From contig NZ_JARUBN010000001.1 in NCBI RefSeq assembly GCF_029626265.1, positions 3,224,001 to 3,288,000 on the forward strand: 64,000 nt of DNA. Reading direction: 5' to 3'. The notes under the pieces are model-generated. The model was given only the letters and a program-made list of their open reading frames with translations, had not been told where the DNA came from and ran no database searches. The position numbers were made by a program, and so were the translations under genes. Positions 25,003 through 33,755 of this stretch are shown here, piece by piece. Position 1 is the first letter of the stretch. Each line of letters begins with the position of its first letter. Source of the stretch: Micromonospora sp. WMMD1102 (GTDB lineage: Bacteria > Actinomycetota > Actinomycetes > Mycobacteriales > Micromonosporaceae).

Positions 25003-25864
25003 TCACCCATCGCCACCCTCCAACAGTTGTCCCAGGTGCGGGGCCAGCCACATTCCGAACTCCTCCCGGGCCACCGGCAGCACCGTCACCATCCGCCGTC
25101 CGGAACCGTCCGGGTCCGGGCGTAGCCCGAGCCAGCCCTGGTCGGTAGCCAGCCACACCACCTGCGCCAGGCCGGCCCCGTTGCCGACGCGGCCGGAGAC
25201 CACAACCCGCAGCACACCCGTGGCCCGGCTGGTCACCTGCTCGGCCAGCCGCGCCTGCGCCGCCGTGAGTTGCAGCGCCTCCCACCACCCGATGCCGGCC
25301 CGCCGTTCCCGCCAACTCACCGGCTGGCCCGTATTCCAGCAACGCCTCCACCGGCAACCGCCCCGACACCGACGATCCGACCGTGCCGCCGCCGAGCGCG
25401 TGACCGATCCGCGCCGACTGCGCCCCGACCAGGTCGCGCACCGCCGGCACCACCCGGACCAACTCCGGGCCGAGCGTCACCGCCTCGAACATCGACAGCT
25501 CAACGGCGCCATCGGCTAACGCGACCAGGCCGGCGCCCGCGTGGCCGGCTACCGCGAACAGCGCCCGTGTCCACCGGTCGGCGACCGACGCCTCCACCTG
25601 GATCAGCGCCTGAGCGGCAAGGAACGCCGCGAGGTTGACCGCGACCGGCTCGACGGGCCGCCACAGTGGCGGATCGCTCCCGTCTGCCGTCACCACGTTC
25701 CTGGCGGCCAGGCGGGCCTCGACCTGCGGCACCTGTGCGTCATCGAGGTCGACGACCGGCAGTCCCGGTGGGGGCCGCATCCCGGCCTGCCGTATGAGCA
25801 GTGACCACTCCTGCGCGGACAACACCAGCCGGCGAGCCAGCGGCCCCTCGTTGGCCGAATCCAC
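25003..25864 (-). pseudogene. EspG-like ESX chaperone gene with a frameshift
   Basis: The first frame (from 25864) encodes the EspG-type start RRLVLSAQEWSLLIRQAG, continues through about 180 residues to LPVEALLEYGP, then turns to low-complexity sequence. The family-like sequence resumes in another frame from about 25320 (RERRAGIGWWEALQLTAAQ, VVWLATDQGWLGLRPDPDG) and ends at 25003. Together they give about 285 residues, the normal size for EspG proteins, which bind ESX substrates before secretion. A single frameshift near 25320-25340, real or sequencing error, explains it. The stop is followed closely by the hydrolase start. Confidence 0.65.
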
Positions 25865-26329
25865 TCAGAGCACGCCCTTGCCCCGCATGAACTCGCCGAC
25901 CTCCAACCACCGCCGGTCCCCCGAGGCGGGCAGGTTGCCGGGCTGAACCGACCAGCCCGCCCACGGCGCCTCCACCGCCGCCTTGAGTAACGGGCCCCCC
26001 GCCAGCGGCGCCAGGTCTCGGAGTCGCTGGGCGGCGGAGTCGAACCAGCCGGTGACCTGTTCCTCGATTCGCGCGATCCGGGCGATCAGCTCCCGGACGT
26101 CCTGCGCGTGCGCCACGACGGCGTCCGCGACCCGGTCCAGTTCGTCGGCGGTCTGGTCCGCCCGCCTCCGGTCCTGTGTGACCCGATCCCGGTACACCTG
26201 CGCCGACACCGACACCCACCGCGCCGTGTGTCCCTGACGTTCATGATCGGCGGCCCGCTCACGGACCTCCCCCGCGCGTTGACGCAGCCGACCCGCCAGC
26301 CGGTCCAACTCGTCCGGATCCCCGTACAT
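25865..26329 (-). CDS. WXG100-like ESX secretion substrate
   Basis: 154 residues from ATG 26329. A long amphipathic helical hairpin (DPDELDRLAGRLRQRAGEVRE, then VSVSAQVYRDRVTQDRRRADQ and VADAVVAHAQDVREL) is typical of WXG100/PPE-type substrates of type VII secretion. A Trp/Gly turn appears as RWVSVSA. The C-terminus extends 50 residues beyond a classic 100-residue WXG protein. The gene immediately precedes the EspG-like gene, so the order substrate, chaperone, effector is kept. Confidence 0.65.
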   Translation of the reverse strand: MYGDPDELDRLAGRLRQRAGEVRERAADHERQGHTARWVSVSAQVYRDRVTQDRRRADQTADELDRVADAVVAHAQDVRELIARIARIEEQVTGWFDSAAQRLRDLAPLAGGPLLKAAVEAPWAGWSVQPGNLPASGDRRWLEVGEFMRGKGVL

Positions 26330-26401
26330 CCGAAGCACGAACCGCCCCTTCCGCCACTGCCTACTCGGACCAGCGCCGGGAACACAGGGCACGTGATCCA
26401 T

Positions 26402-26797
26402 AGCCGTCCGTCAACATCGCGGGTCCAGGGTGCCTGACCTGGTCAAGCTGTCGCAACCCCGATCCCGCACCGACGGACCAGGAATGCCTATGCAGGTCGG
26501 CGGGGAACACCGCGTGCGTCTGCCAGCCCGCCAGGTTGGCTGGCGTGCGGACCAGCCACCGCAACGTGTGGACAGGCAGGCGTGAACTGGCGGGTGAGGG
26601 AATGGCGTGCCCGTCACTCGCCAGCCCCCAATGGCCGGTTCCGGCACGGGATGACCTGCCTCAGGAGGATGCCGCTGAGGGTGACGTCGGCACCGGCCGC
26701 CGACCTTCGGGCATAGTCGGCGTCGGTGTCGCCGCGACGGTGCCCGCCCAGGAGGTCGGGCGCCCCCGCGTCGACCTCCACATGCGAGGATCAGCTC
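26402..26797. other. 396-base intergenic stretch
   Basis: No gene is supported. It holds the divergent start regions of the ESX-like set and the nuclease-like gene. GCGAGGA at 26784-26790 is the ribosome binding site for ATG 26798. I could not define a promoter with confidence. Confidence 0.4.
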
Positions 26798-28363
26798 ATG
26801 GCACTGATCTCTGTCGATGCCTTGGCCGGGTATCTTCTCGAGGAGGCGATCGCCTTCCTGCTCAGCGCGAACGGATACCGGCTCCTGCAGGACTCGGACG
26901 CTGACGGACAAGCCCTGCGTCAGGCGGGACACGGTCTGCTCGTTCGGGGCCGAGGCGCCGATCACCAGGCTGACGTGTTGGGTGATCTGTTGATGCCGAC
27001 ACCGTTCTCCCTCCCTGTTCGGCTGTTCGTCGAGGCGAAGAACCGGGGATCGAAGGTCGGCCTGGCGGAGGTGCGCAACGCCCACGGCGTCATCGACGAC
27101 GTCAACCAGCAGTACTCGACCGAACTGTCGGCAACGTACCGGCATCCGTTACGCCGGTACCAGTACCGGTACGCGTTGTTCTCGGCCGCCGGTTTCAAGC
27201 GGGAGGCGCAAGGTTACGCGCTCGCCCAACAGATCTCCCTCGTCGACCTATCCGGGCCCGCGTTCGAACCCCTCATCGCCACCGTGGAAAGGGCCGCGAG
27301 GCTGGTCCTCGCCGAGGCTTTGGCCGCGAATCTCACGACTTTTCCCGTCCGGCAGGTACGGCTGGCGCTGCGAACCGCATTCAGCAGCGCAGGAGCCGAG
27401 ATGACTGTGGCCGGAGAGCCCTCTCAAGGTGGAGACGGCGGCCTGCCCGCGGATACCCTGGCCTCCTGGGCGGCCCGGGTGACCGCCGAGCTGCAGGACT
27501 CCGCTACCGGTGAAGGGCTGATCCTGGGCTTCCCCGCAGCGCCGTTCATCCTGGCCATGCGCCCCGACAGCATGGAGGACTTCGAGGCTTTCATCGCAGA
27601 GCACGGCACCTACATCCCGGTGGACATTCGCTTCGGGCGAGAAGGGGATCGTGGAGATTGGACCATCACCCCCACGGCGGATCCTGACGCTTTCCGGCTG
27701 TCGTTCGGTCTCCCCGGCGCGCTCGAGGCCTGGTTGTTGTCCGTGCCCGAGCAGGAACGTCGACGTGCCGCCGACGCGAGAGAGATCTTGTTACCGACGA
27801 TCAGCCTGTTTCTGGAAGACCGGCTGGTCCAGTTGCGGTATCAACCGGTACAAGCCCCACCCCGGCCTTCGGGCGAGGAGCAGGTTGAGGGCGGCGCGGG
27901 GACTGACGCGGCCGATACCTCCTTCCTGCGACGCAACCTCCCGGCACGACCTCGGCGGCGGGAACGTCCCGAGGTGCGGATCGTGGCCGATGATCGGTCT
28001 GAGCGGGTGCCAGGCGAGGTTCGAGGCTGGTCGGTGCGGGCGGCTCAGAGGTTGATGACGGTGCTCGACAACCTTTACCCGATGCGGGCGGCTCTGATCC
28101 GAACCGCAGCGCAGCAGCACGGTCGGCTGGAGCGGGATCAGGTGTATGCGATCGCCGAGTTCCCACCGGATCGCACGCTGCGCGGACTGACACGTCCCAC
28201 TAACCGCATCACGGCCTCTCTCATCGAGCAAGGCCACGTTCCCGAGGAAGTGGAGTACCCGTTCCAGACAGGCTACGACCACGGGGTGAAGGCGACGCAC
28301 TTCACTGTTCCGCCCGATCTCGTGGCCGCGCTCCGCGCGCTCGGGCCCCCCCAAGGCTCCTGA
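26798..28363 (+). CDS. PD-(D/E)XK nuclease-like protein
   Basis: 521 residues. The N-terminal 150 residues read as a restriction-endonuclease-like fold: helix LEEAIAFLLSANGYRLLQ, then ADHQADVLGDLL with a candidate catalytic Asp, and LFVEAKNRGSKVGLAEVRNAHG giving the E-x-K pair on the next strand. This resembles Mrr-type or DNA-targeting nuclease domains. The middle is beta-rich and unassigned. The C-terminal 150 residues are basic then helical (RPRRRERPEVRI, WSVRAAQRLMTVL). A stand-alone defence or repair role is possible but not shown. Confidence 0.55.
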   Translation: MALISVDALAGYLLEEAIAFLLSANGYRLLQDSDADGQALRQAGHGLLVRGRGADHQADVLGDLLMPTPFSLPVRLFVEAKNRGSKVGLAEVRNAHGVIDDVNQQYSTELSATYRHPLRRYQYRYALFSAAGFKREAQGYALAQQISLVDLSGPAFEPLIATVERAARLVLAEALAANLTTFPVRQVRLALRTAFSSAGAEMTVAGEPSQGGDGGLPADTLASWAARVTAELQDSATGEGLILGFPAAPFILAMRPDSMEDFEAFIAEHGTYIPVDIRFGREGDRGDWTITPTADPDAFRLSFGLPGALEAWLLSVPEQERRRAADAREILLPTISLFLEDRLVQLRYQPVQAPPRPSGEEQVEGGAGTDAADTSFLRRNLPARPRRRERPEVRIVADDRSERVPGEVRGWSVRAAQRLMTVLDNLYPMRAALIRTAAQQHGRLERDQVYAIAEFPPDRTLRGLTRPTNRITASLIEQGHVPEEVEYPFQTGYDHGVKATHFTVPPDLVAALRALGPPQGS

Positions 28364-28486
28364 CCAGGTCTTGCCATTGGCTGAGCGAGCACCTGGGACG
28401 GCAGACTCCTTCGCGCTGCCTGGCGTCCGATGGGCCCTCCGGTGATCGTACGGCCGGGGGGCCGCCGCCGGGCATCGCCGGTTGCG

Positions 28487-29113
28487 TTAGGTGAGGGCGA
28501 GGAAGACCGCCGCGGCGGTGGTGGTGCCGATGGCCGCTCCGGCGATGACCTGGGCAATGGTGTGGTCGTGCAGGTGTACCCGGGACCAGCTGACGGCGGC
28601 GACGGCCAGCCACGCGGGGGCCAGGACCCAGCCGAAGATGATCGTTAGCACGGTGGCGCTGCCGGCGGACACGGCGGCGTGCGCGGAGAGCTTCCAGCGC
28701 AGGTTGACCATGGTGATCATGAGGAGGACGGCCAGCATCACCGAGACCATGGCGGTCAGTTGCCGTGGCGCTCCGGTGACGGCGAACAGGATCAGGCTGG
28801 CCAGTACTGACGCCAGCCCGATCAGCATCGGGGTGCGCCGCTGTTCGCGGCGGCCCACGTGGTGGTCGGTGAGCTTGCCGCGCCTTACTCCGACGAGGAT
28901 CGCACCGAACGGGATCACCGCCGAGAACAGGGCGGCCAGGGCTCCCCAGCCAAGGCCTGCGGTCAGTGTCGGGGCGGCGGTGACGGCGACGATGACGGGC
29001 ATGGCCGCCGCGAGGACGGCGGGTGCGAGGACTTCGGTGGCGACCCGGGCGGCTCTCAGGAGGCGATGCCGGTTCGGCTGATTCCCAGTGCCTGTAGTTG
29101 GGTTTCCACCCAT
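28487..29113 (-). CDS. PAP2-superfamily membrane phosphatase-like protein
   Basis: 208 residues from ATG 29113 with about five membrane segments (VLAPAVLAAAMPVIVAV, GWGALAALFSAVIPFGAILV, PMLIGLASVLASLILFAV). The pattern KLSAHAAVSAGSAT followed by SWSRVHLHDHTIAQVIAG matches PAP2 phosphatase motifs 2 and 3 (S-x-H and R-x5-H-x3-[DQ]) loosely. The first motif is not clear, so activity is uncertain. The start overlaps the upstream membrane-protein gene by 58 bases, indicating coupling. Confidence 0.65.
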   Translation of the reverse strand: MGGNPTTGTGNQPNRHRLLRAARVATEVLAPAVLAAAMPVIVAVTAAPTLTAGLGWGALAALFSAVIPFGAILVGVRRGKLTDHHVGRREQRRTPMLIGLASVLASLILFAVTGAPRQLTAMVSVMLAVLLMITMVNLRWKLSAHAAVSAGSATVLTIIFGWVLAPAWLAVAAVSWSRVHLHDHTIAQVIAGAAIGTTTAAAVFLALT

Positions 29114-30309
29114 GATGGCTGGTTGAGTCCGTCCAGGACCTGCCGTACCACCGTCGACTTCGCGCACGCCCGAGCTACCTGTGACAGCCACCGTGCCTCA
29201 CCTTTCATGTCCTCGGCCCCGACCTCTACCTGCCCGGTGCCGGCCGGCTGCCGGCCGGCGGCTTTGGCTTGTAGTGCCGCCAGTACCGTTGCCGCTTCGA
29301 CGACCGCGGCTGCCTTCCTACCACGTAGCCCGGCCTGGTCGGCCAGGTGCCTGCTGATGGCGGAGACCTCCTCGTCATACCAGGGGCGCAGTTCGAGGTA
29401 TCCGTCGCGGATTTCGATGATCATGCGGTGCAGCGGGTAGTCGTCGGTTGCCCTCAGACCGGTCCAGATGGCGTCGATGAGGTTTTTCGGTGGCGGCTTG
29501 AGCAGGTACGGGAAAACTTTGCGGAATGCCTGCCAGAGGGGTTCCAGGCGGGCGGCGGCGATGGCGCGGCGGGATCTGGTGGTGGCGGCGCCGATGCCGG
29601 GGATGACGGCGGCGGCGGCGATGAGGACGACGCACACGTTCTGGGAGATGAGGACGGTGGTGTGGTAGATCGTCTGCGGTAGTGGTTTGTCGATGGCGGT
29701 GGCGGCGACGTTGGCGATCTGGGTGACCACGTACACCATGCCGATCCAGCCGGCGAGGGCGAACAGGCGCAGACTGACACGTGTGCGGCGACGGCCTTGG
29801 ATCTGTTGGGCGTATCGCCAGGAGAGGCGGCCGAGTTCGAAGAGCAGCCAGCCGAGCGCGGTGTTGAACGTGATGATGTAGACGATGACCAGTGGCAGGT
29901 GGCCGTACCGGTCCTGCCAGGGACCGGGTTCGTGTTCGGTGTCGGCGACGCTGGTGAAGAACGCGATGACCATGATCATGGCGAGGGTGCCGGAGATCCA
30001 CTGTTGGCGGCGCACGGCTCGTCGCGCGGTGTCGGGCGGGTATACCCAGTGGCGGAGCATGCACATGGCGGCGCCGGTGGAGGCGATGCCGGCGATGAGG
30101 TGGAACAGGAGCCGGGCGAGGTTGGGTACTGCGGTGAGGTCGGTGATCGGGTCGTAGAGCCACCAGGCGACGATGCCGGTGAATGCCAGGAGCAGGGCGG
30201 CGGCCATCCAGGCGCGGGCGGGTGTGCGGCTAGCGGGGCGTGTGGCCAGACCATAGGTGACGTAGAGCCCAGCGGCGCCGATGAGGGCGAACGCGATGCT
30301 GCTGAACAT
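29056..30309 (-). CDS. MAB_1171c-like multi-pass membrane protein
   Basis: 417 residues from ATG 30309 with GGAGG seven bases upstream. About seven membrane helices fill the first 250 residues (MFSSIAFALIGAAGLYVTYGL, AAALLLAFTGIVAWWLY, ISGTLAMIMVIAFFTSV). A cytoplasmic helical domain follows (LEPLWQAFRKVFPYLLKPPP, then DYPLHRMIIEIRDGYLELRPW). This order matches actinobacterial MAB_1171c-type putative transporters, which are commonly next to ImmA/IrrE and XRE genes, as here. Transport function is not demonstrated for the family. Confidence 0.65.
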   Translation of the reverse strand: MFSSIAFALIGAAGLYVTYGLATRPASRTPARAWMAAALLLAFTGIVAWWLYDPITDLTAVPNLARLLFHLIAGIASTGAAMCMLRHWVYPPDTARRAVRRQQWISGTLAMIMVIAFFTSVADTEHEPGPWQDRYGHLPLVIVYIITFNTALGWLLFELGRLSWRYAQQIQGRRRTRVSLRLFALAGWIGMVYVVTQIANVAATAIDKPLPQTIYHTTVLISQNVCVVLIAAAAVIPGIGAATTRSRRAIAAARLEPLWQAFRKVFPYLLKPPPKNLIDAIWTGLRATDDYPLHRMIIEIRDGYLELRPWYDEEVSAISRHLADQAGLRGRKAAAVVEAATVLAALQAKAAGRQPAGTGQVEVGAEDMKGEARWLSQVARACAKSTVVRQVLDGLNQPSWVETQLQALGISRTGIAS

Positions 30310-30763
30310 CAGGATCCTCCGGGTCGAGGCTGGCCACGATGCGGGCCGTGGCGGGGTCGGCGGGGGCGGGGCGTTCACGGCCGAGGCGCAGCAGCAGTTC
30401 GTCGGCGAAGGTTTCCGCCCACTGTTCCTGGTAGTCGTTGTAGGGGGTTCGTCTTCCGCCGGACACCCAGCTTGAGTCCAGGGGTTTGCCGGGGTGCCGG
30501 CCCAGGATGTGTCCGAGTTCGTGGAGGATGATCTGTTGCTGGTGCGGCAGTGATGTGCGTTCCTCGTATGCGATGTAGTCGGCCTGTTCGGTTTCCACCC
30601 ACATGCCGCAGATCCCGCCGGAGGTGTCGGTGGGCAGGAGCAGGATCGGGCGTCCGGTGGCTTTGCCTACCGTGTCAAGGAAGCCGAGGAGGTCCCAGGG
30701 CCTCGGCAGCGCGAACGTCTCCACCAGCGGGCTTATGGACCGCCGGAGGTCATCGATGGGCAT
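30230..30763 (-). CDS. ImmA/IrrE-family metallopeptidase
   Basis: 177 residues from ATG 30763. The zinc motif HELGHILGRH (HExxH) lies near residue 95, followed by the downstream acidic segment QEQWAETFADELLLRLG. Members cleave or sense partner XRE repressors. The XRE gene 107 bases upstream is the likely partner. Its 3' end overlaps the start of the membrane protein gene by 80 bases. Confidence 0.8.
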   Translation of the reverse strand: MPIDDLRRSISPLVETFALPRPWDLLGFLDTVGKATGRPILLLPTDTSGGICGMWVETEQADYIAYEERTSLPHQQQIILHELGHILGRHPGKPLDSSWVSGGRRTPYNDYQEQWAETFADELLLRLGRERPAPADPATARIVASLDPEDPDVQQHRVRPHRRRWALRHLWSGHTPR

Positions 30764-30869
30764 GTGCGGCTTCTGCTCCCGCTGTGGGTTGTCCAGGGGG
30801 TCGGGCCAGGAGTGGGCGGCCGGCGACGGGGCGATGCGTGGGTGTTCTGGGGCGTTGGTTGCCGGTGTG

Positions 30870-31280
30870 TCAGGAGTCCGCGTCGGTCCCTGGGGCCGGG
30901 GTGGGGCCTCGTTCCAGTTGCCGTATCCGTTCCAGGATTCCCAGGACCATTTCTTGGCTGCCTTCGGAGATGCCGATGGAGCGGTGGGCGATCCGGCGCA
31001 CGCCGAGGTCCTGCATGGCGGCGCGTAGTTCCGGGTCGGGGCCGGCGTCGCCGCCGAAGAAGTAGTCGGGGTTGACGCCGAAGAACGTGGCCAGGGCCTG
31101 GATGGTGGTGTAGGTGGGGTTGCCGTCGCCCTTGAGGAGGTTGCCGATCTGGGTTTTGGACAGCCCGGCACTCTTGGCCACCTCGGCGTTGGTGTAGGGC
31201 TCGCCGGTTCTGGGGTTGGTGCGTTCGGCGAACAGTGCCCGGAGGTGGTGGGCGAAGGTGTGGGGTGGTGGCGTCGACAT
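30870..31280 (-). CDS. XRE-family regulator
   Basis: 136 residues. An N-terminal helix-turn-helix (YTNAEVAKSAGLSKTQIGNLLKGDGNPT, cut here only for description) is followed by FFGVNPDYFFGG, a usual ending for Cro/CI domains. The C-terminal part is helical (EGSQEMVLGILERIRQLERG). It pairs with the ImmA/IrrE gene downstream. Together they form a classic repressor plus peptidase switch controlling the membrane-protein genes. Confidence 0.75.
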   Translation of the reverse strand: MSTPPPHTFAHHLRALFAERTNPRTGEPYTNAEVAKSAGLSKTQIGNLLKGDGNPTYTTIQALATFFGVNPDYFFGGDAGPDPELRAAMQDLGVRRIAHRSIGISEGSQEMVLGILERIRQLERGPTPAPGTDADS

Positions 31281-31597
31281 CGCCGTCCAGCTTTTCGCAT
31301 GCCTTCCCCGGCGTCAACCAGATTGGACGGTTTCGGAAACTTAACGTCCAGTGTGGTTGACGGAGTCATTGTGGATCACCGTATGCTCACTCCTCGAAAC
31401 GGTGCGTTGTCGGTCGCTGTGGACCGGGACGCGCATGGTGTGGCTTGGGGCAGGGGGACATGTCGGGGTGGATGGCTGCTGCCATGAGGGTCGGCCGCAC
31501 CGTGCGCGGCACTCCTCGGCGGTCCGCGCGACGCCACCGATCACCCTCACGACCAGTCCCCAGGCCCCCATGTTCATCAACACGGGGAGAGTGAGCC

Positions 31598-31990
31598 TTG
31601 CTGCGGTGGCCCACCCAGACCACGATCTGGCCAGCGGTCCTTGCCGTGTCCATCACCGGACTCGGACTTGACCTCATCGGCGCTATCACCAGTGGTTGGA
31701 AACTCCTGCCTGAGCTGTACGGGATCTTTCTGGCCTCGGCGATCACGTCCGCGGTGATGACCGGTCTGATGCGCAAGGTCGGGCCGGTGACCGAGGCCTA
31801 CCGGCTGGGGGTTCTGGCCGGTGCCCGGCAGCAGCGTCAGCAGTGCCGGGGCCACCGGTGTGATCGGCAGTGCGGTCAGTTTCCTCCCACGGCCACGGCG
31901 CACACGACCAGCGGGCCCGCCGTCCCGGGCACCCATTGCGCCGGGAGCGATACGGGTGAGCTGCGGGTGTTGACGTTGGTGCGGCGCTGA
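31598..31990 (+). CDS. small membrane protein (tentative)
   Basis: 130 residues with two likely membrane segments (TIWPAVLAVSITGLGLDLIGA, then GIFLASAITSAVMTGLM) and a Cys-rich, unstructured tail (QQCRGHRCDRQCG). TTG 31598 is the start in this frame, and the Shine-Dalgarno is weak. The membrane half is convincing while the tail may be out of frame. Divergent from the XRE gene. Confidence 0.4.
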   Translation: MLRWPTQTTIWPAVLAVSITGLGLDLIGAITSGWKLLPELYGIFLASAITSAVMTGLMRKVGPVTEAYRLGVLAGARQQRQQCRGHRCDRQCGQFPPTATAHTTSGPAVPGTHCAGSDTGELRVLTLVRR

Positions 31991-32120
31991 GTGCAGGCGT
32001 GGACGGGTAGCGGCCTGGCGTGTGACGTCCACGCCCCCGGGCACTGGGTGGGCTGGCCGGTGGCGGCGGTCGGGCTGGGGCGGTGTCGTGAACGAGACGA
32101 GCCGGGTCGCGGAGACAGTG

Positions 32121-32159
32121 AAGCGGCCCCTCCCGAACGCGTTTCGGACGGGGCCGCTT
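32121..32159 (+). terminator. 10-bp hairpin, probable terminator
   Basis: AAGCGGCCCC and GGGGCCGCTT pair perfectly. Part of the interior (TCCCGAA, TTTCGGA) can also pair. It lies in a stretch without genes (31991-32705) and could act in either direction. Confidence 0.55.
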
Positions 32160-32596
32160 CATGTCCCGGGGCCGGGCCACTACTCCTGGCCGTCCGGGCT
32201 TCCAGACACCCCGGGGCACTACCCCCGGGTGAGGCACCCAGGAAGTTGCCTCCCTGGGACCACAGCGCAACCCGCCAGACGAATGAACGGAGATGCGGTT
32301 GCCACGATAGCGCTGACGGCGGGTAGGGGTCCAACTGCGGCCCGCCTGCGGGGGCCGGCGTGTCGGGCAACTGTCGGTGCCGCGCGCCGCCGGGCGGGCA
32401 CGGGGCCGGCAACTCACAGCGGACATGCGCCGACAGCGGTGACCCGTGTCAACGGTCCTCCGGCACGGAGGCAGGCCGTCATCGGTTCCGGGGCTGTGGC
32501 GATCGGTGCTGGTGCGAACCGTCCGGCGTGGCGGCCCGGCGTCTGTGGCCGTGCCGCTCCCCCGTGGGGTAGACAGATCGGTTAGGGTGGCAGCAG

Positions 32597-32612
32597 CTAG
32601 CAATCACTAGCA
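32597..32612. promoter_or_regulatory. CTAGCA direct-repeat operator candidate, site 2
   Basis: CTAGCA-ATCA-CTAGCA, one base different from the site over the small XRE promoter at 20723-20738. It lies about 95 bases before the tentative gene at 32706. Two near-identical 16-mers suggest one regulator acting at both places. Confidence 0.55.
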
Positions 32613-32705
32613 GACTTTGAGGATGAGCCGGAAACGAAACCGGCGACCCCGGGGACCGACGCCAATCTGATCCCGGAGCCGCCGCCTTCACCAGAGAGGC
32701 CCGCC

Positions 32706-33755
32706 GTGAAGCGGTTCCCATCTGGGGAGCCCTCGCATGCCTGCACGCGAGGGCAGCTCCCCGTGAGAATACCTGAACGCACCCACGTCCGCGTGCCCGA
32801 GCCCCGGTCCGCGTACGTGTCACCTGCGGTGGACCGGGCCGCTGATCTAGGGTTCTGCACCGAGTGCGCGTACGCGGGCCAGTACGTTGCCGCTGGGCCT
32901 GGCGGCGGTTGCCGGTCCCACACCGGCCGCCCCGAGCACTGTCTCAAGGTGGCCGCCGGCCTGTCCAGGAGAGGGCCGGCGGACGTCGTCGACACCACTG
33001 CCGAGCCGGACCGGACCGTCGGCACCAGGGGGTGCCGGCCCCCGGGAAGGCCGGCCGTCCACGCTACGGCGCCTCGCCGCCGGCGACGGCGTCACGCCCA
33101 GGCCCCGCCCCCGGACGGCACGTTCGCCGCGCCCGGGATGGTGGCCATCGTGTACGCGCTGCCGCCGCGCGGTGTGCGGGCCACCAGCCAGCGGCACGCC
33201 CTGCGAGCCTTCGAGGATCACCCGGCGCGGCTGGAGTTGAGGAACGACCGGGACCACAACTTCCACCAGAGCCCGCCGCACTGCCCGTGGAGTGGCCCTG
33301 GCCAAAATGATGCTGGTGGGGACAGTGACGTCCTCCAACGAGGACGGGAATGGACTCAGGCCGTAGCGGCCCGACGCTGGTGCAACTACCGCGCCGTGGC
33401 CTTGTCCTGGTCAGGGGTTGACGGGTCCGAACGGGGGCACGTCGGGTGTGTCGCGCGCCGCAGGGCGCACTTCCCGGACGTGGAAGCGGCCGGTGTCGGC
33501 GTCGCTGACGTGGTAGGTGTCGGGGTACGGCCTGGAGTGCAGAGCTACGTACAGCTGATCTTGCAGAGGTGCGCACCGTTTGTCCGTCGTCAGCGGGTGA
33601 CTGAGGGTGAGGCTGCTCGGGTCGTGATCGGACCGGCGTGGGGCGGCTGGCGGTGGGGGCGTTGGATGAACAGCGGTGGCTGGATGTGCGTCGGTTCCGG
33701 GCGTTGCACGAGGCTGGTGCGAATGTTTCGGAGATCGCTCGTGAGACGGGCCTGA
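32706..33755 (+). CDS. doubtful Cys-containing open frame
   Basis: The frame from GTG 32706 encodes a zinc-ribbon-like start (LGFCTECAYAGQYV, GGGCRSHTGRPEHC) and then mostly basic low-complexity sequence. It runs into the IS21 element at 33518, so the native C-terminus, if any, is lost. The reverse strand is also open. Only the first 100 residues look protein-like. The CTAGCA site upstream mildly supports a real gene. Confidence 0.3.
   Translation: MKRFPSGEPSHACTRGQLPVRIPERTHVRVPEPRSAYVSPAVDRAADLGFCTECAYAGQYVAAGPGGGCRSHTGRPEHCLKVAAGLSRRGPADVVDTTAEPDRTVGTRGCRPPGRPAVHATAPRRRRRRHAQAPPPDGTFAAPGMVAIVYALPPRGVRATSQRHALRAFEDHPARLELRNDRDHNFHQSPPHCPWSGPGQNDAGGDSDVLQRGREWTQAVAARRWCNYRAVALSWSGVDGSERGHVGCVARRRAHFPDVEAAGVGVADVVGVGVRPGVQSYVQLILQRCAPFVRRQRVTEGEAARVVIGPAWGGWRWGRWMNSGGWMCVGSGRCTRLVRMFRRSLVRRA
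33415..33517 (-). pseudogene. C-terminal gene remnant cut by IS21
   Basis: Reading leftward from the IS21 boundary, 33 codons encode YHVSDADTGRFHVREVRPA and end PPFGPVNP-stop. The sequence has a natural protein character but no start, so it is the tail of a gene lost when the sequence at this IS end was rearranged. Confidence 0.45.

Larger units (their letters stand above)
22256..25016 (-). pseudogene. ESX-linked serine hydrolase gene split by ISAs1
   Basis: The N-terminal part (25016-24174) begins MAMGDPEFQVSGG and is helical and Gly/Ala-rich like WXG/LXG-type secreted effectors (ARYEDIGVLAAHSDDLARDLAG). It ends TKEWNHPFQ. After the ISAs1 element, the frame continues from the duplicated target as PFQGDSPYLHD, then the nucleophile elbow MLVGHSQGGMVAAQ and a hydrolase C-terminus to 22256. 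Joined, this is about 460 residues: an alpha/beta-hydrolase fused behind a helical export-type domain. The C-terminal part has no evident start of its own, so the gene is probably inactive. It follows the EspG-like gene. Confidence 0.8.

Noticed and set aside
32160..32185. GGGCCACTACTCCTGGCC as another member of the CACTACC hairpin family.
   Set aside because: The stem is short, no CCAGACGA tag or start codon follows, and it lies in a region without a supported gene.
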